Assembly: GCF_008641105.1 (NCBI RefSeq)
Contig: NZ_VTTI01000009.1
Span: forward strand, 29,160-93,159
DNA: 64,000 nt
Reading direction: 5' to 3'
From: Halopseudomonas salina
Lineage (GTDB): Bacteria > Pseudomonadota > Gammaproteobacteria > Pseudomonadales > Pseudomonadaceae
The position numbers and the translations under genes are program-made. The notes under the pieces were generated by a model, which saw nothing but the letters and a program-made list of their open reading frames with translations, was not told where the DNA came from and searched no databases. This document shows, piece after piece, positions 27,176 to 36,346 of this stretch. Each line of letters opens with the position of its first letter. Position 1 is the first letter of the stretch.

Positions 27176-28363
27176 GTGGCGGTAAATTCAATAATCGATT
27201 TTGATCAGCAAATAGAGCGCAGCAATACCAACTCGGTAAAATTTGATGCGCTCAACGCGGTTTTCGGCAGCGAAGATGTACTGCCGATGTGGGTAGCGGA
27301 TACCGACTTCGCTGCTCCAGAGGCGGTGGTTCAGGCCTTGATAGCGCGGGCGCAGCATCCCGTGTACGGCTATTCACTGTTCCCCGACAGCCTGTATCAC
27401 TCGATGATCGACTGGTTTGCACAGCGACATAACTGGCAGATCAAGCGCGAGTGGATCATGCTGGCACCGGGCGTAGTACCTTCCCTGCACGCCGTTGCCA
27501 TGGCCTTTGCAGCAGAAGGCGAGGGTATCATCGTGCAGCCGCCCGTGTACCCGCCGTTCTTTGCCGCCGCAGCCAAAACCGGTCGCTCGCTTGTGCTCAA
27601 TCCCCTGGTACGCCGTGATGGTGAGTACCGCATGGACCTTGAGCAGCTCGAGCAATGCGCCCCTCAGGCGCGGGTGCTCGCGCTGTGTTCACCGCACAAT
27701 CCGGTGGGCCGGGTTTGGCGCGAAGGCGAGCTGCGCGCGTTGCTCGACATCGCTCGACGGCACAACCTTCTGATTCTCTCCGACGACATCCATTGCGACC
27801 TGACATTCCCCGGCCATAGCCACACAATGCTGGCTGCACTGGCAACCGAGCAAGACCAGATCATTACTGCAGTGGCGCCGAGTAAAACCTTCAATATTGC
27901 GGGCATGGGGCTGTCGGCCCTGGTCGTTCCTGATCCGGCGCACCGCCAGGCCTTGAAAACCACTTTCGAGGCGATGCACATAGAACCGGCCAATCCGTTC
28001 AGTATTGCTGCCTTCGAGGCTGCCTACAGCCAAGGCGGGCCCTGGCTCGATGCGTTGCTCGACTACCTGCAGGGCAATGTGCAACTGGTCAGTGGTTATC
28101 TCACCGAGCATATTCCCGAGATACGCATGGACCAGCCCGAGGGCACTTACCTGCTCTGGCTCGATTGCAGCGACCTGGGTATGAGTGACTCGGAGTTGAA
28201 GAGGTTTTTCATTCGTGAGGCGCGGGTTGGAATGAACCCCGGGGTGAGTTTTGGTGAGGCCGGTAGCGGTTATATGCGGCTCAATATCGGTACCCGGCGC
28301 GCAGTAGTTCAGCAGGCTATGGAGCGTATTGCCCAGGCGGTGCGTGAATTGAAACGTACCTGA
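27176..28363 (+). CDS. PLP-dependent C-S lyase, MalY/PatB type; candidate OvoB
   Basis: A 395-residue aminotransferase-fold enzyme. It has the MalY/PatB start (MWVADTDFAAPEAVVQAL), the PLP lysine in APSKTFNIAGMG near residue 237 and the substrate-carboxylate region near the C-terminus. Start is GTG at 27176, preceded by GGAG at 9 bases; the open frame extends 15 codons further. Known members cleave cystathionine or similar C-S bonds. Beside ovoA, it is a good candidate for the sulfoxide lyase OvoB that turns 5-histidylcysteine sulfoxide into 5-thiohistidine; that assignment rests on context. Confidence 0.82.
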   Translation: MAVNSIIDFDQQIERSNTNSVKFDALNAVFGSEDVLPMWVADTDFAAPEAVVQALIARAQHPVYGYSLFPDSLYHSMIDWFAQRHNWQIKREWIMLAPGVVPSLHAVAMAFAAEGEGIIVQPPVYPPFFAAAAKTGRSLVLNPLVRRDGEYRMDLEQLEQCAPQARVLALCSPHNPVGRVWREGELRALLDIARRHNLLILSDDIHCDLTFPGHSHTMLAALATEQDQIITAVAPSKTFNIAGMGLSALVVPDPAHRQALKTTFEAMHIEPANPFSIAAFEAAYSQGGPWLDALLDYLQGNVQLVSGYLTEHIPEIRMDQPEGTYLLWLDCSDLGMSDSELKRFFIREARVGMNPGVSFGEAGSGYMRLNIGTRRAVVQQAMERIAQAVRELKRT

Positions 28364-28376
28364 ATATAAAGGCGGC

Positions 28377-30158
28377 TCAGTTTCGCTTTGACGACTCCGC
28401 TGCGCCAAACTGCAGGTGTGCCAGTCGCGCGTAAAGGGTATTGCTTTCGATCAGTTTGCTGTGGGTTCCGAGGGCGACAAGCTTGCCACCATCAATCACG
28501 GCAATCCGGTCCGCATGCTGCACGGTAGCCAAACGGTGGGCGATTACCAGCGTGGTGCGGCCTTGCATCAGTTGCGGCAAGGCTTGCTGGATAAGGTGCT
28601 CACTCTGGGCGTCCAGCGCACTGGTCGCTTCGTCCAGGAGCAGGATCGGTGCATCGGTGAGCAGTGCGCGGGCGATCGCCAGTCGCTGCTTCTGGCCGCC
28701 GGATAGACCCAGTCCGGCGTCGCCCAGGTGCGTGTCGTAGCCCTGGGGCATCTGCTGAATGAACTCGTCGGCATGTGCTGCGCGGGCTGCAGCAATCACT
28801 TCGGGCATGCCTGCTTCAGGTCGGCCGTAACGAATATTGTCGGCAACAGTGCCGTGGAAGAGCGCGGGATTCTGTGAAACCAGGGCAAAGCAACAGCGCA
28901 GATCGGGCGGGTCCAGTTGCCGGATATCACAACCCTCCAGTGTGATACGCCCTGCCGACGGATCAAAAAAACGCAGTAGCAGATCAAGGAGGGTGGATTT
29001 TCCGGCACCGGAGGGTCCGACCAGTGCCAGGGTCTCACCAGGCTGAACCCGCAAGTTGAAGCCGTCTATGGCATTGACTTCCGGTCGGCCAGGGTAGGCA
29101 AAGCTCAGGTTCTCGAACGCGATGTTGCCTGGTACCTCAGAGGGAAGTTCGCAACGTTCGCTCTCCGGTGGGGCGGCTATCTCACGTTCGGTGCGCAGCA
29201 GTTCGGCAATTCTCGCCCCGGCTCCTGCTGCGCGCTGCAACTCGCCGATCACTTCGCTCAAAGCACCGGCGGACACCCCGACGATCAGGCTGTAGAACAC
29301 GAAGGCAGCCAACTCGCCACCAGTGATGCGTCCGGCAATGACGTCCATACCGCCTACCCAGAGCATGACGCCGATTGCGCCCAGCACCAGAAGAATGACC
29401 ACGAATGTGAGCCAGGCACGCTGGCGTATGCGCTGGCGCGCTACCTGGAAGGCCTCTTCGACCACGCCTGAGAAGTGCTGTTTGTCCTGAGCCTGGTGGT
29501 TATAGGCCTGCACTGTCTTGATTTGTCCGAGTATCTCACCGACATAGCTGCCGACATCAGCCACCCGATCCTGACTCAGACGCGACAGAGTGCGTACCCT
29601 CCGGCCAAAAAACAGGATCGGCGCTATGACCAATGGGATCGCAAGCATCACGATGCTGGTCAGTTTCGGGTTAGTGATGAACAGCAGGATGATCCCGCCC
29701 AACAACATCAGCGCATTGCGCAGGGCGATAGAGACGGTGGAGCCGATCACGGATTGCAGTACCGTTGTGTCGGCAGTCAGGCGTGACTGGATTTCCAGTC
29801 CACGGTTACTTTCATAAAATCCCGGGTGTAATTCGATCAAATGATTGAACACCTGGCTGCGGATATCTGCAACAACCCGCTCACCTATCCAGGAAACCAG
29901 ATAGAAACGAGCGAAGGTACCTATAGCCAGCGCCAGAATCAGCACAGCAAAAAGTGCGACAGACTGGTTGAGCAGCTCCGGCGATCGGGTCGCAAAGCCC
30001 TGGTCAACCAGTAGCCGTAATCCCTGTCCTAGAGAGAGGGTAATGCCCGCAGTAAATGTTAGAGCAAGCATGGCTCCGAGGACCTGCCACCGGTAGGGGG
30101 CAACAAACCATCGGGCTAGCGCCAGGGCTTTTCGAGTTGGGGCGGGGCTGGTCTTCAT
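28377..30158 (-). CDS. ABC transporter, fused permease and ATPase (MsbA/HlyB-like exporter)
   Basis: A 593-residue half-transporter. The N-terminal ABC transmembrane domain has six helices (about residues 20-320). The ATPase has Walker A GPSGAGKST, the signature LSGGQKQRLAIARAL, Walker B ILLLDEATSALD and a late H-loop VIAHRLATV. It would act as a homodimer and export a lipid, peptide or drug. The ATG at 30158 is favoured: the open frame runs 60 codons further but as unrelated sequence that overlaps the divergent transporter's upstream region. It ends 13 bases from the convergent C-S lyase gene. Confidence 0.88.
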   Translation of the reverse strand: MKTSPAPTRKALALARWFVAPYRWQVLGAMLALTFTAGITLSLGQGLRLLVDQGFATRSPELLNQSVALFAVLILALAIGTFARFYLVSWIGERVVADIRSQVFNHLIELHPGFYESNRGLEIQSRLTADTTVLQSVIGSTVSIALRNALMLLGGIILLFITNPKLTSIVMLAIPLVIAPILFFGRRVRTLSRLSQDRVADVGSYVGEILGQIKTVQAYNHQAQDKQHFSGVVEEAFQVARQRIRQRAWLTFVVILLVLGAIGVMLWVGGMDVIAGRITGGELAAFVFYSLIVGVSAGALSEVIGELQRAAGAGARIAELLRTEREIAAPPESERCELPSEVPGNIAFENLSFAYPGRPEVNAIDGFNLRVQPGETLALVGPSGAGKSTLLDLLLRFFDPSAGRITLEGCDIRQLDPPDLRCCFALVSQNPALFHGTVADNIRYGRPEAGMPEVIAAARAAHADEFIQQMPQGYDTHLGDAGLGLSGGQKQRLAIARALLTDAPILLLDEATSALDAQSEHLIQQALPQLMQGRTTLVIAHRLATVQHADRIAVIDGGKLVALGTHSKLIESNTLYARLAHLQFGAAESSKRN

Positions 30159-30244
30159 GGCGCATCCGGTCGAGCTATTGGTGCGCCTATGGTACTCTTG
30201 CCGGCGTTTTTTTCCTGAATAATCAGCCCCTGGAACCCTTTCTG

Positions 30245-31678
30245 ATGAGCTCACGAAATATCTGGACCCACAAAGGCACCTTTCTGCTTGCAGCCGTAGG
30301 CTCTGCGGTCGGCCTGGGCAACCTCTGGCGCTTTCCATATCTGGTGGGCGAGAACGGCGGCGGTGCCTTTATTCTGGTTTACGCCGTTACTATTGCGATT
30401 GTGGGTATTCCGATCCTGATCGCCGAGACGTTACTGGGTCGTTCCAGTCGTAAAAGTCCGATTCTGGGCATGCAGCACCTTACCGAAAGTCACGGCACCA
30501 GCAGAGGCTGGCGTACGATTGGCTGGATGGGTGCGGCTGCGGCCTTTCTTATTCTGAGTTTTTACTCGGTGATCGCCGGTTGGGCGATTCACTACAGTAT
30601 GCAGATGTTCTCCGGCGCTCTGGCGGGGGCTGATGCAAGCGAAATCAGCGCCTCATTCGATACCTTGCTGGCTTCTCCGAGTCTGCTGATCCTGTACCAC
30701 ACCCTGTTCATTGCCGCTTCTGGTCTGATTGTCGGCATGGGCGTGCACAAGGGTATCGAGGGCGGCCTACGGTTTCTGATGCCGGCACTCTTCCTGATTT
30801 TGCTGGTCGTGCTGGGTTATGCGGTGATGGTCGGCGATGCAGGTGCTGCCTTGAGCTTCCTGTTTACCTTCAATCTTGCCGATCTCAGCCTGGAAGGATG
30901 GCTGGAAGCCATGGGGCAGTCGTTTTTCACTCTGAGTCTGGGCATGGGCGCGATCATGGCCTATGGCGCGTATATGTCTGACGAAGCCTCGCTCACCCGC
31001 ACTGCTATTTCCATCGCTCTGGTCGACACCCTGATTGCCCTTATGGCCGGCGTGGCTATCTTTGCCCTGGTATTTGGCAGTGGCCTGGAGGCAGGTCAGG
31101 GTCCGGGTCTGATGTTTGTTACCCTGCCACTAGCCTTTGCCGAGCTACCTGGTGGTTCCGTGTTGGGCGGCGTGTTTTTCATCCTTGTTATCGGGGCAGC
31201 ATTGACCTCTGCCATCTCGCTGGTGGAGCCGGTCGCAGCCTGGCTGGTCGAACGCTTCGGTTTCAGTCGGCCGCTGGCTGTGCTGATGATGATCGTCGGT
31301 TGCTGGTTCCTGGGATTATTGACAGTGTTCAGTTTCAATGTCTGGTCGCAGGGTACGATTACCCATGAGCTGTTTGGCCGCTCGCCCTTCGATGTGCTGG
31401 AATTCATTACCAATATCCTGATGCCGCTGGGCGGCTTGCTGATTGCGCTGTTTGCTGGCTGGGCACTCACGCGTGAGCAGGTCATGGCACAGATGGCGAC
31501 TAACGCAACCTGGTTTGCCGTGTGGCAATTCCTCGTTCGCTTTGTTGCGCCGACTGCCGTTGCCTTTGTATTTCTGCGTACCATTCCTCAGATCGAAGGC
31601 AACGTGGCACCCGCCGTGCTGGCCTTGCTGATGATTGGTGCCTTTACCGCCGGAAGGACATTCCTGGTCCGCCGCTGA
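30245..31678 (+). CDS. Sodium-dependent transporter (NSS/SNF family)
   Basis: A 477-residue membrane protein with about twelve helices. The start IWTHKGTFLLAAVGSAVGLGN followed by LWRFPYL is the signature of neurotransmitter:sodium symporters, with the unwound helix 1 (GSAVGLGN) that binds sodium and substrate. Bacterial members import amino acids such as tryptophan or tyrosine. The start at 30245 immediately precedes this helix. Substrate unknown. A rho-independent terminator follows. Confidence 0.9.
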   Translation: MSSRNIWTHKGTFLLAAVGSAVGLGNLWRFPYLVGENGGGAFILVYAVTIAIVGIPILIAETLLGRSSRKSPILGMQHLTESHGTSRGWRTIGWMGAAAAFLILSFYSVIAGWAIHYSMQMFSGALAGADASEISASFDTLLASPSLLILYHTLFIAASGLIVGMGVHKGIEGGLRFLMPALFLILLVVLGYAVMVGDAGAALSFLFTFNLADLSLEGWLEAMGQSFFTLSLGMGAIMAYGAYMSDEASLTRTAISIALVDTLIALMAGVAIFALVFGSGLEAGQGPGLMFVTLPLAFAELPGGSVLGGVFFILVIGAALTSAISLVEPVAAWLVERFGFSRPLAVLMMIVGCWFLGLLTVFSFNVWSQGTITHELFGRSPFDVLEFITNILMPLGGLLIALFAGWALTREQVMAQMATNATWFAVWQFLVRFVAPTAVAFVFLRTIPQIEGNVAPAVLALLMIGAFTAGRTFLVRR

Positions 31679-31685
31679 CTCCCTT

Positions 31686-31717
31686 GCCGGACGGGTTCCT
31701 TTGCCTGTCCGGCTTTT
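31686..31717 (+). terminator. Rho-independent terminator
   Basis: GCCGGACGGG and CCTGTCCGGC form a 10-base stem (one G-T pair) with an 8-base loop, followed by TTTT, 7 bases after the symporter stop. Confidence 0.8.
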
Positions 31718-31835
31718 CACCAGCATCTCGTCCCTTTGCTGCAACACTCTGTTGCCGGCAGCTGTGGCCGGTTTCTGGCATCATGACGCTTCTGTGAATC
31801 GGAATTTTCTCCGCCGTCGCTAAACGGAATACGTC

Positions 31836-33014
31836 ATGCCCTTCAACATATTGCTCATCCTCGGTGGGCTCAGTGCCTTCGGTCCACTGGCGATTGATCT
31901 CTATTTGCCCGCTTTTCCGGCCATGGCTGACTCCTTTGGGACGGATATTGAACATATCCAATTGAGCATGTCGGTCTATTTTCTAGGCCTGGCCTCGGGA
32001 CAGATTTTTTATGGCCCGCTGGCTGACCGCTTTGGCCGCCGCAAACCGCTGCTCTTCGGTATCGGTCTTTTTGCACTTGCTTCTCTGGCCTGCGCCTTTG
32101 CTCCTACCCTGGAATGGTTGCTGGCTGCCCGTTTCGCCCAGGCACTGGGTGGCTGTGCTGGCATGGTCGTGACCAGGGCGGTAGTACGGGACCTGTGCAA
32201 GCCCATCGATGCTGCCAAGGCATTCTCCCAGTTGATGCTGGTAATGGGTGTTGCACCCATTCTCGCCCCTCTGGGCGGTGGTCTGCTGCTGAAGCTCAGT
32301 GGCTGGCCATTGATCTTTCTGTTCCTTGCCGGTTTTTCCGCACTCTTCGCCTTTGCTGTGTTTTTTGGCCTGCGTGAGACGCTTTCCAATCTGCAGCCGC
32401 CAGCGCCGCTCTCCAGCGCATTTGGCCGGTACAAGCAGTTGCTGCGTGAGCCGGTATTCATGTTTCATGCGCTAACGGGTGGCGTTGCAATCTCGGGCAT
32501 GTTCGCCTATATCGCTGGTTCGCCTTTTGTGATTATCGAGCTGTACGGTGTGCCAGCGGAGCATTTTGGCTGGTTCTTCGGTGCCATCGCCGCGGGCTTC
32601 ATTCTGTTTGCCCAGTTCAACAGCCGAATGCTTCGGCGTCGGCCGCCGGTCAAGTTATTGCAGCGCACGACGCTCATCTATCTGTTGTGTACGTTGTGGC
32701 TTCTGGGCACGGCACTTTGGCAACCAGACGCGCTCTGGCCCTTGCTGTTGCCCTTGTTCGGCAGCGTTGCAGTGGTGGCTCTGGTGTTACCCAACTCGTC
32801 GGCCTGCGCCATGGCGGGCCATGGGCACCAGGCTGGTGTGGCTTCAGCGTTGATGGGGACCATGCAGTTCATCATTGCGGGTATTACTTCAGCCCTCGTG
32901 GGTATTCTGCATAATGGCACTGCGGTACCCATGGCAGGGGTGATGGCTGTATGTGGGGTACTGGTGGTCCTGATGGCGCGCCAGGCCCGTCGGGCAGGTG
33001 GGCTCGACTTCTAG
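31836..33014 (+). CDS. Bcr/CflA family multidrug efflux MFS transporter
   Basis: A 392-residue MFS protein with twelve hydrophobic helices. The start LSAFGPLAIDLYLPAFPAMA, the loop 2-3 motif GPLADRFGRRKPLLFG and QALGGCAGMVVTRAVVRDL are typical of the Bcr/CflA drug-proton antiporters. It would export drugs or metabolites at the inner membrane. Its stop overlaps the selB stop by 4 bases in a convergent arrangement, so the pump is not part of the selenium operon. Confidence 0.87.
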   Translation: MPFNILLILGGLSAFGPLAIDLYLPAFPAMADSFGTDIEHIQLSMSVYFLGLASGQIFYGPLADRFGRRKPLLFGIGLFALASLACAFAPTLEWLLAARFAQALGGCAGMVVTRAVVRDLCKPIDAAKAFSQLMLVMGVAPILAPLGGGLLLKLSGWPLIFLFLAGFSALFAFAVFFGLRETLSNLQPPAPLSSAFGRYKQLLREPVFMFHALTGGVAISGMFAYIAGSPFVIIELYGVPAEHFGWFFGAIAAGFILFAQFNSRMLRRRPPVKLLQRTTLIYLLCTLWLLGTALWQPDALWPLLLPLFGSVAVVALVLPNSSACAMAGHGHQAGVASALMGTMQFIIAGITSALVGILHNGTAVPMAGVMAVCGVLVVLMARQARRAGGLDF

Positions 33015-34855
33015 CGCAGTATCCGGGTGTTGCCTGAAGCACGGGTGAGGCCGGCACGGTCAAAGTACTCCAGCACCGCCACGCTGTGGTTGCGACCAAT
33101 GCCGCTGCGATCACGGAAGTTCGCCGTGGAAAAATGCCCATCATGCTGCTCTGCTGCCAGACCCCGCGCGACATTCAATAGCCGGTCAGCATCTGCGGGG
33201 AGCAGATAGCGGTTACGGGCTATAAAAACCAGCAGCCCCGCTGCACTCAGCCGATCCAGCCAGTCCAGTAGTACATGTTTGTCGACCTGTAGTTGATTGA
33301 TCATGTCCCCGATTACCGGCGGGCGGGGGCTGCACTCAACAAACGCGGGCCGGACCCGGTCGAACCAGTCAGTTACCTGTGCATCGAGCTGTGGGGTATG
33401 GGTCAGCAAGTGCAGGCAAGGTCCGGTTTGCCTCAGGTGATTCCTGTCCAGTGCCAGGCGCAGGATAGCTGCCAGTGTCCGGCTATCTGCTGTCAGCCCC
33501 AATTGCTTCCCCAGTTGCGCTCGAACAGGCCCGAGCAGCTGGGGGTTGATCTGGTGATAGTGACTGACCGCAGCTATGGCCTGTTGTATGAGGGCCTCGA
33601 GGTTGGCGCGGGTCCATAACCAGCCGCCAATCTGCAGCGTATCCGTGGAAATGGATGGAACAGAGTTCAGCCGACGGCTAAGCATGAAACGCTGGGTATC
33701 GACGCCCTCTGACTGAACATCGAGCATGGTTTCCAGTGCCTGATCGGGGCCGACCTGATCCATGGCTCTGATCAGGGCTAGGCGTTCAGGCTTCTGGCGC
33801 CCGCGCTGGGGCGCAAAGGGGTCAACGACAACGCCACTGCCAAGCAAGGTTCTGGAAGCGGGGTCGCGAACAATGAAGCGGTCTCCGTGAAAGCAGCACA
33901 GGGGCTGCTCCAGGACCCACTGGCCGTAGCTATCGGATGATTGCAATCCCTTCAGCGGCACCAGGCGAGCGCCTACCACTGCGCTGCCGATATGCAATTG
34001 TACTGTACCGCGCAGGTTGTGTTCCTGCAGATAAAGACGCGCATCAAAGCGGTTGGTAGGCGCCCACGAACCCTTGGCCAGCAGCTGACTGCCGCGCCCT
34101 AAAGCTGCGTCTTGCAGGTCGCCGCTGAGGTTGAGGGCGCAACGCTGGCCGGCACTTGCCTGCTTCGCTTCACGGTGATGAATCTGGATACCCCGTACCC
34201 GCACGAGTGCGCCGTTATCGGACAGCTGCAAAAAGTCACCAGTTCCAATCTGCCCCCCCAGCAGCGTGCCGGTAACAACTGAACCAAGTCCGGGTTGCTT
34301 GAAGTGACGGTCAATAACCAGTCGTGCCGGTTCGTTGGAGTTGGGTTTCGGGGTAATGGACGCCCATAACTGTAACTGCGCACCAACTGCCTCGACTCCA
34401 GTACCAAGCAGGCTGTCGACATGTAAACATATCGTCGCAGGGAGATTCTGTTGTTCTATGAGGCTCAGAACATCCCGTTCAATTGCCACTATCTGGTCCG
34501 ATGTTGCCAGGCCAGTCTTGCTGATCACGATCAGTAGACGCGGGATTTCAAGCAGTCCAACCAGCGCAAGGTGCTCCCGTGTTTGCGGCATTACACCATC
34601 ATCTGCAGCAATGACCAGCATCAATGCATCCACACAGCCGACACCCGCAAGCAGCGTGCGCATGAATTTTTCATGGCCGGGTACGTCAACAAAATCAATG
34701 CTCTGCCCGGTGTCGCCCGGGAGGTAGGCGTAACCCAGCTCGATACTGATGCCGCGGCGCAGTTCCTCGGCTGTGCGATCGGTATGCTGACCTGTCAGCG
34801 CTTTGATCAGGGCTGTCTTGCCGTGATCCACATGGCCTGCAGTGGCGACAATCAT
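33011..34855 (-). CDS. selB: Selenocysteine-specific translation elongation factor SelB
   Basis: A 614-residue GTPase that carries Sec-tRNA to ribosomes stalled at UGA codons with a SECIS hairpin. G1 is GHVDHGKTALIKALTG near residue 7 and DVPGHEKFMRT is G3; TGTLLGG follows in domain 2. The C-terminal ~250 residues form the winged-helix repeats that bind SECIS RNA, ending in a hydrophobic segment (FDRAGLTRA). The length matches E. coli SelB. Its start ATG overlaps the selA stop (ATGA). Confidence 0.93.
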   Translation of the reverse strand: MIVATAGHVDHGKTALIKALTGQHTDRTAEELRRGISIELGYAYLPGDTGQSIDFVDVPGHEKFMRTLLAGVGCVDALMLVIAADDGVMPQTREHLALVGLLEIPRLLIVISKTGLATSDQIVAIERDVLSLIEQQNLPATICLHVDSLLGTGVEAVGAQLQLWASITPKPNSNEPARLVIDRHFKQPGLGSVVTGTLLGGQIGTGDFLQLSDNGALVRVRGIQIHHREAKQASAGQRCALNLSGDLQDAALGRGSQLLAKGSWAPTNRFDARLYLQEHNLRGTVQLHIGSAVVGARLVPLKGLQSSDSYGQWVLEQPLCCFHGDRFIVRDPASRTLLGSGVVVDPFAPQRGRQKPERLALIRAMDQVGPDQALETMLDVQSEGVDTQRFMLSRRLNSVPSISTDTLQIGGWLWTRANLEALIQQAIAAVSHYHQINPQLLGPVRAQLGKQLGLTADSRTLAAILRLALDRNHLRQTGPCLHLLTHTPQLDAQVTDWFDRVRPAFVECSPRPPVIGDMINQLQVDKHVLLDWLDRLSAAGLLVFIARNRYLLPADADRLLNVARGLAAEQHDGHFSTANFRDRSGIGRNHSVAVLEYFDRAGLTRASGNTRILR

Positions 34856-36249
34856 GTCGACTTATCGCGGGCAAGCTGGTCGATCAGTTGTTGTTCCTCA
34901 TCCAGGCAGCGGAGGTCGAGAAGCAGACGGCTGTCGTGAATCCGCCCGACTACGGGTACTGGCATATTCAACAGGGCCCGTTGCAGTTCGCGCAATTGGC
35001 GATTAGCGGAACGCGCGGGCCCGGCAGGAGTGAAGGCGATTGCTTCACTGGGTAAACGTTCGATCGGCAGTGACCCGCTGCCTATCTGACCCATGACCGC
35101 CACACTGCTGACCGTGGCGCGGTCACCCGCCCACTGCCGCATCGCAGGAAGCAGACGCTCCACCTGCGCGGTAATATCCAGGTGGGGTCTGCTCAGCCAG
35201 CGCAGTGCAGGCAAGCGCTGACTGAGGGTTTCCGGGCTGGCATATAATCGCAGTACAGCTTCCAGCGCTGCCAGCGTGACCTTGTCGCAGCGCAAGGCTC
35301 GTTTGAGCGGGTTTTTTTTCAACTTCTCGATCAGTTCGCGTTTGCCAACAATAATTCCGGCCTGTGGACCACCGAGTAATTTGTCGCCACTGAAGGTCAC
35401 CAGGTCCGCGCCGTCACGCAGACTGTCCATGGGCGTCGGCTCATAGGGTAGACCCCATTGCCGCATATCGATCAGGCTGCCACTGCCAAGATCCACGGCA
35501 TAGGGTAGGCCGTGGGCGTGGGCGCTTTCGGCCAGCTCATGCTCGGCGACGCTGGCTGTGAATCCCTGAATAACGTAATTGCTGGTGTGGATGGTCATCA
35601 GTAGACCGGTGCGTTGGCTTATTGCTTCGTCGTAGTCGCGCCGGTGCGTGCGATTGGTGGTGCCCACCTCGTGCAGTTTTGCCTGCGCACGGCGCATGAT
35701 GTCGGGCACGCGAAATGCGCCGCCAATTTCCACCAGCTCCCCACGCGAGACGAGAACTTCCTTACCCTTGGCCAGCGTGTTGAGCGTCAGCAGGACCGCG
35801 GCGGCGTTGTTATTCACCACGGTAGCTGCCTCGGCGCCGGTCAGACGACACAGCCACTGCTCTACATGACTGTCGCGGTCGCCGCGCTTGCCCTTGCCCA
35901 GATCAAACTCCAGGTTGCTCGCGCCCCGGGACACGTCGCACATGGCCTGTATGGCTTCTTCGGGGAGTGGCGCGCGTCCCAGATTGGTATGCAGCACAGT
36001 GCCGGTCAGGTTGAAAACCTTGCGCAGGGAAGGCGAAAGATATCCATGGATGTGCTGCTCGACGTTGGCGGCAAACTGAACAGGCTCACAGGGTTGTTGC
36101 GCTTTGCGCAATAGATCCAGCTGCTGGTTTACCAGACATTTGACCAGCGTCTGGCCATGCTGTTCTGCGAGCACGCGTATGAGCGGCCAGCCTAGTATCT
36201 GGTCCATGGCGGGGAGGGTACGGCGGGTGTCCAGCTTGGTGATTGACAC
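34852..36249 (-). CDS. selA: L-seryl-tRNA(Sec) selenium transferase SelA
   Basis: A 465-residue PLP enzyme that turns Ser-tRNA(Sec) into Sec-tRNA(Sec) using selenophosphate. The PLP lysine is in FSGDKLLGGPQAG near residue 288. NLTGTVLHTNLGRAPLP and VNNNAAAVLL are typical. Start is taken as GTG at 36249: this leaves 11 residues before the LPAMD motif, as in E. coli SelA (463 residues), and a GAGG lies 11 bases upstream. The open frame runs 23 codons further to an ATG at 36318. It follows the selenoprotein gene after a 97-base gap that holds two hairpins. Confidence 0.92.
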   Translation of the reverse strand: MSITKLDTRRTLPAMDQILGWPLIRVLAEQHGQTLVKCLVNQQLDLLRKAQQPCEPVQFAANVEQHIHGYLSPSLRKVFNLTGTVLHTNLGRAPLPEEAIQAMCDVSRGASNLEFDLGKGKRGDRDSHVEQWLCRLTGAEAATVVNNNAAAVLLTLNTLAKGKEVLVSRGELVEIGGAFRVPDIMRRAQAKLHEVGTTNRTHRRDYDEAISQRTGLLMTIHTSNYVIQGFTASVAEHELAESAHAHGLPYAVDLGSGSLIDMRQWGLPYEPTPMDSLRDGADLVTFSGDKLLGGPQAGIIVGKRELIEKLKKNPLKRALRCDKVTLAALEAVLRLYASPETLSQRLPALRWLSRPHLDITAQVERLLPAMRQWAGDRATVSSVAVMGQIGSGSLPIERLPSEAIAFTPAGPARSANRQLRELQRALLNMPVPVVGRIHDSRLLLDLRCLDEEQQLIDQLARDKST

Positions 36250-36290
36250 TGTAAGGTAGGCCTCGTGATCAATAGACAAAGAGCCGCGAC

Positions 36291-36313
36291 TGATGACACC
36301 TGCGGGGTCATCA
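36291..36313 (-). other. Hairpin between the selenoprotein gene and selA
   Basis: TGATGAC and GTCATCA form a 7-base stem with inner CC/GG pairs and a short loop, just 5' of the selA start region. Its role is unknown; it might moderate selA expression. Confidence 0.35.
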
Positions 36314-36324
36314 GCCAAGTCTCC

Positions 36325-36343
36325 AGACGGGCAGGGCCCGTCT
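36325..36343 (-). other. Strong hairpin after the selenoprotein stop
   Basis: AGACGGGC and GCCCGTCT make a perfect 8-base stem with a 3-base loop, 3 bases after the stop of the selenoprotein gene. No T run follows, so it is more likely an attenuating or mRNA-stabilising hairpin than a full terminator. Confidence 0.4.
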
Positions 36344-36346
36344 TGA

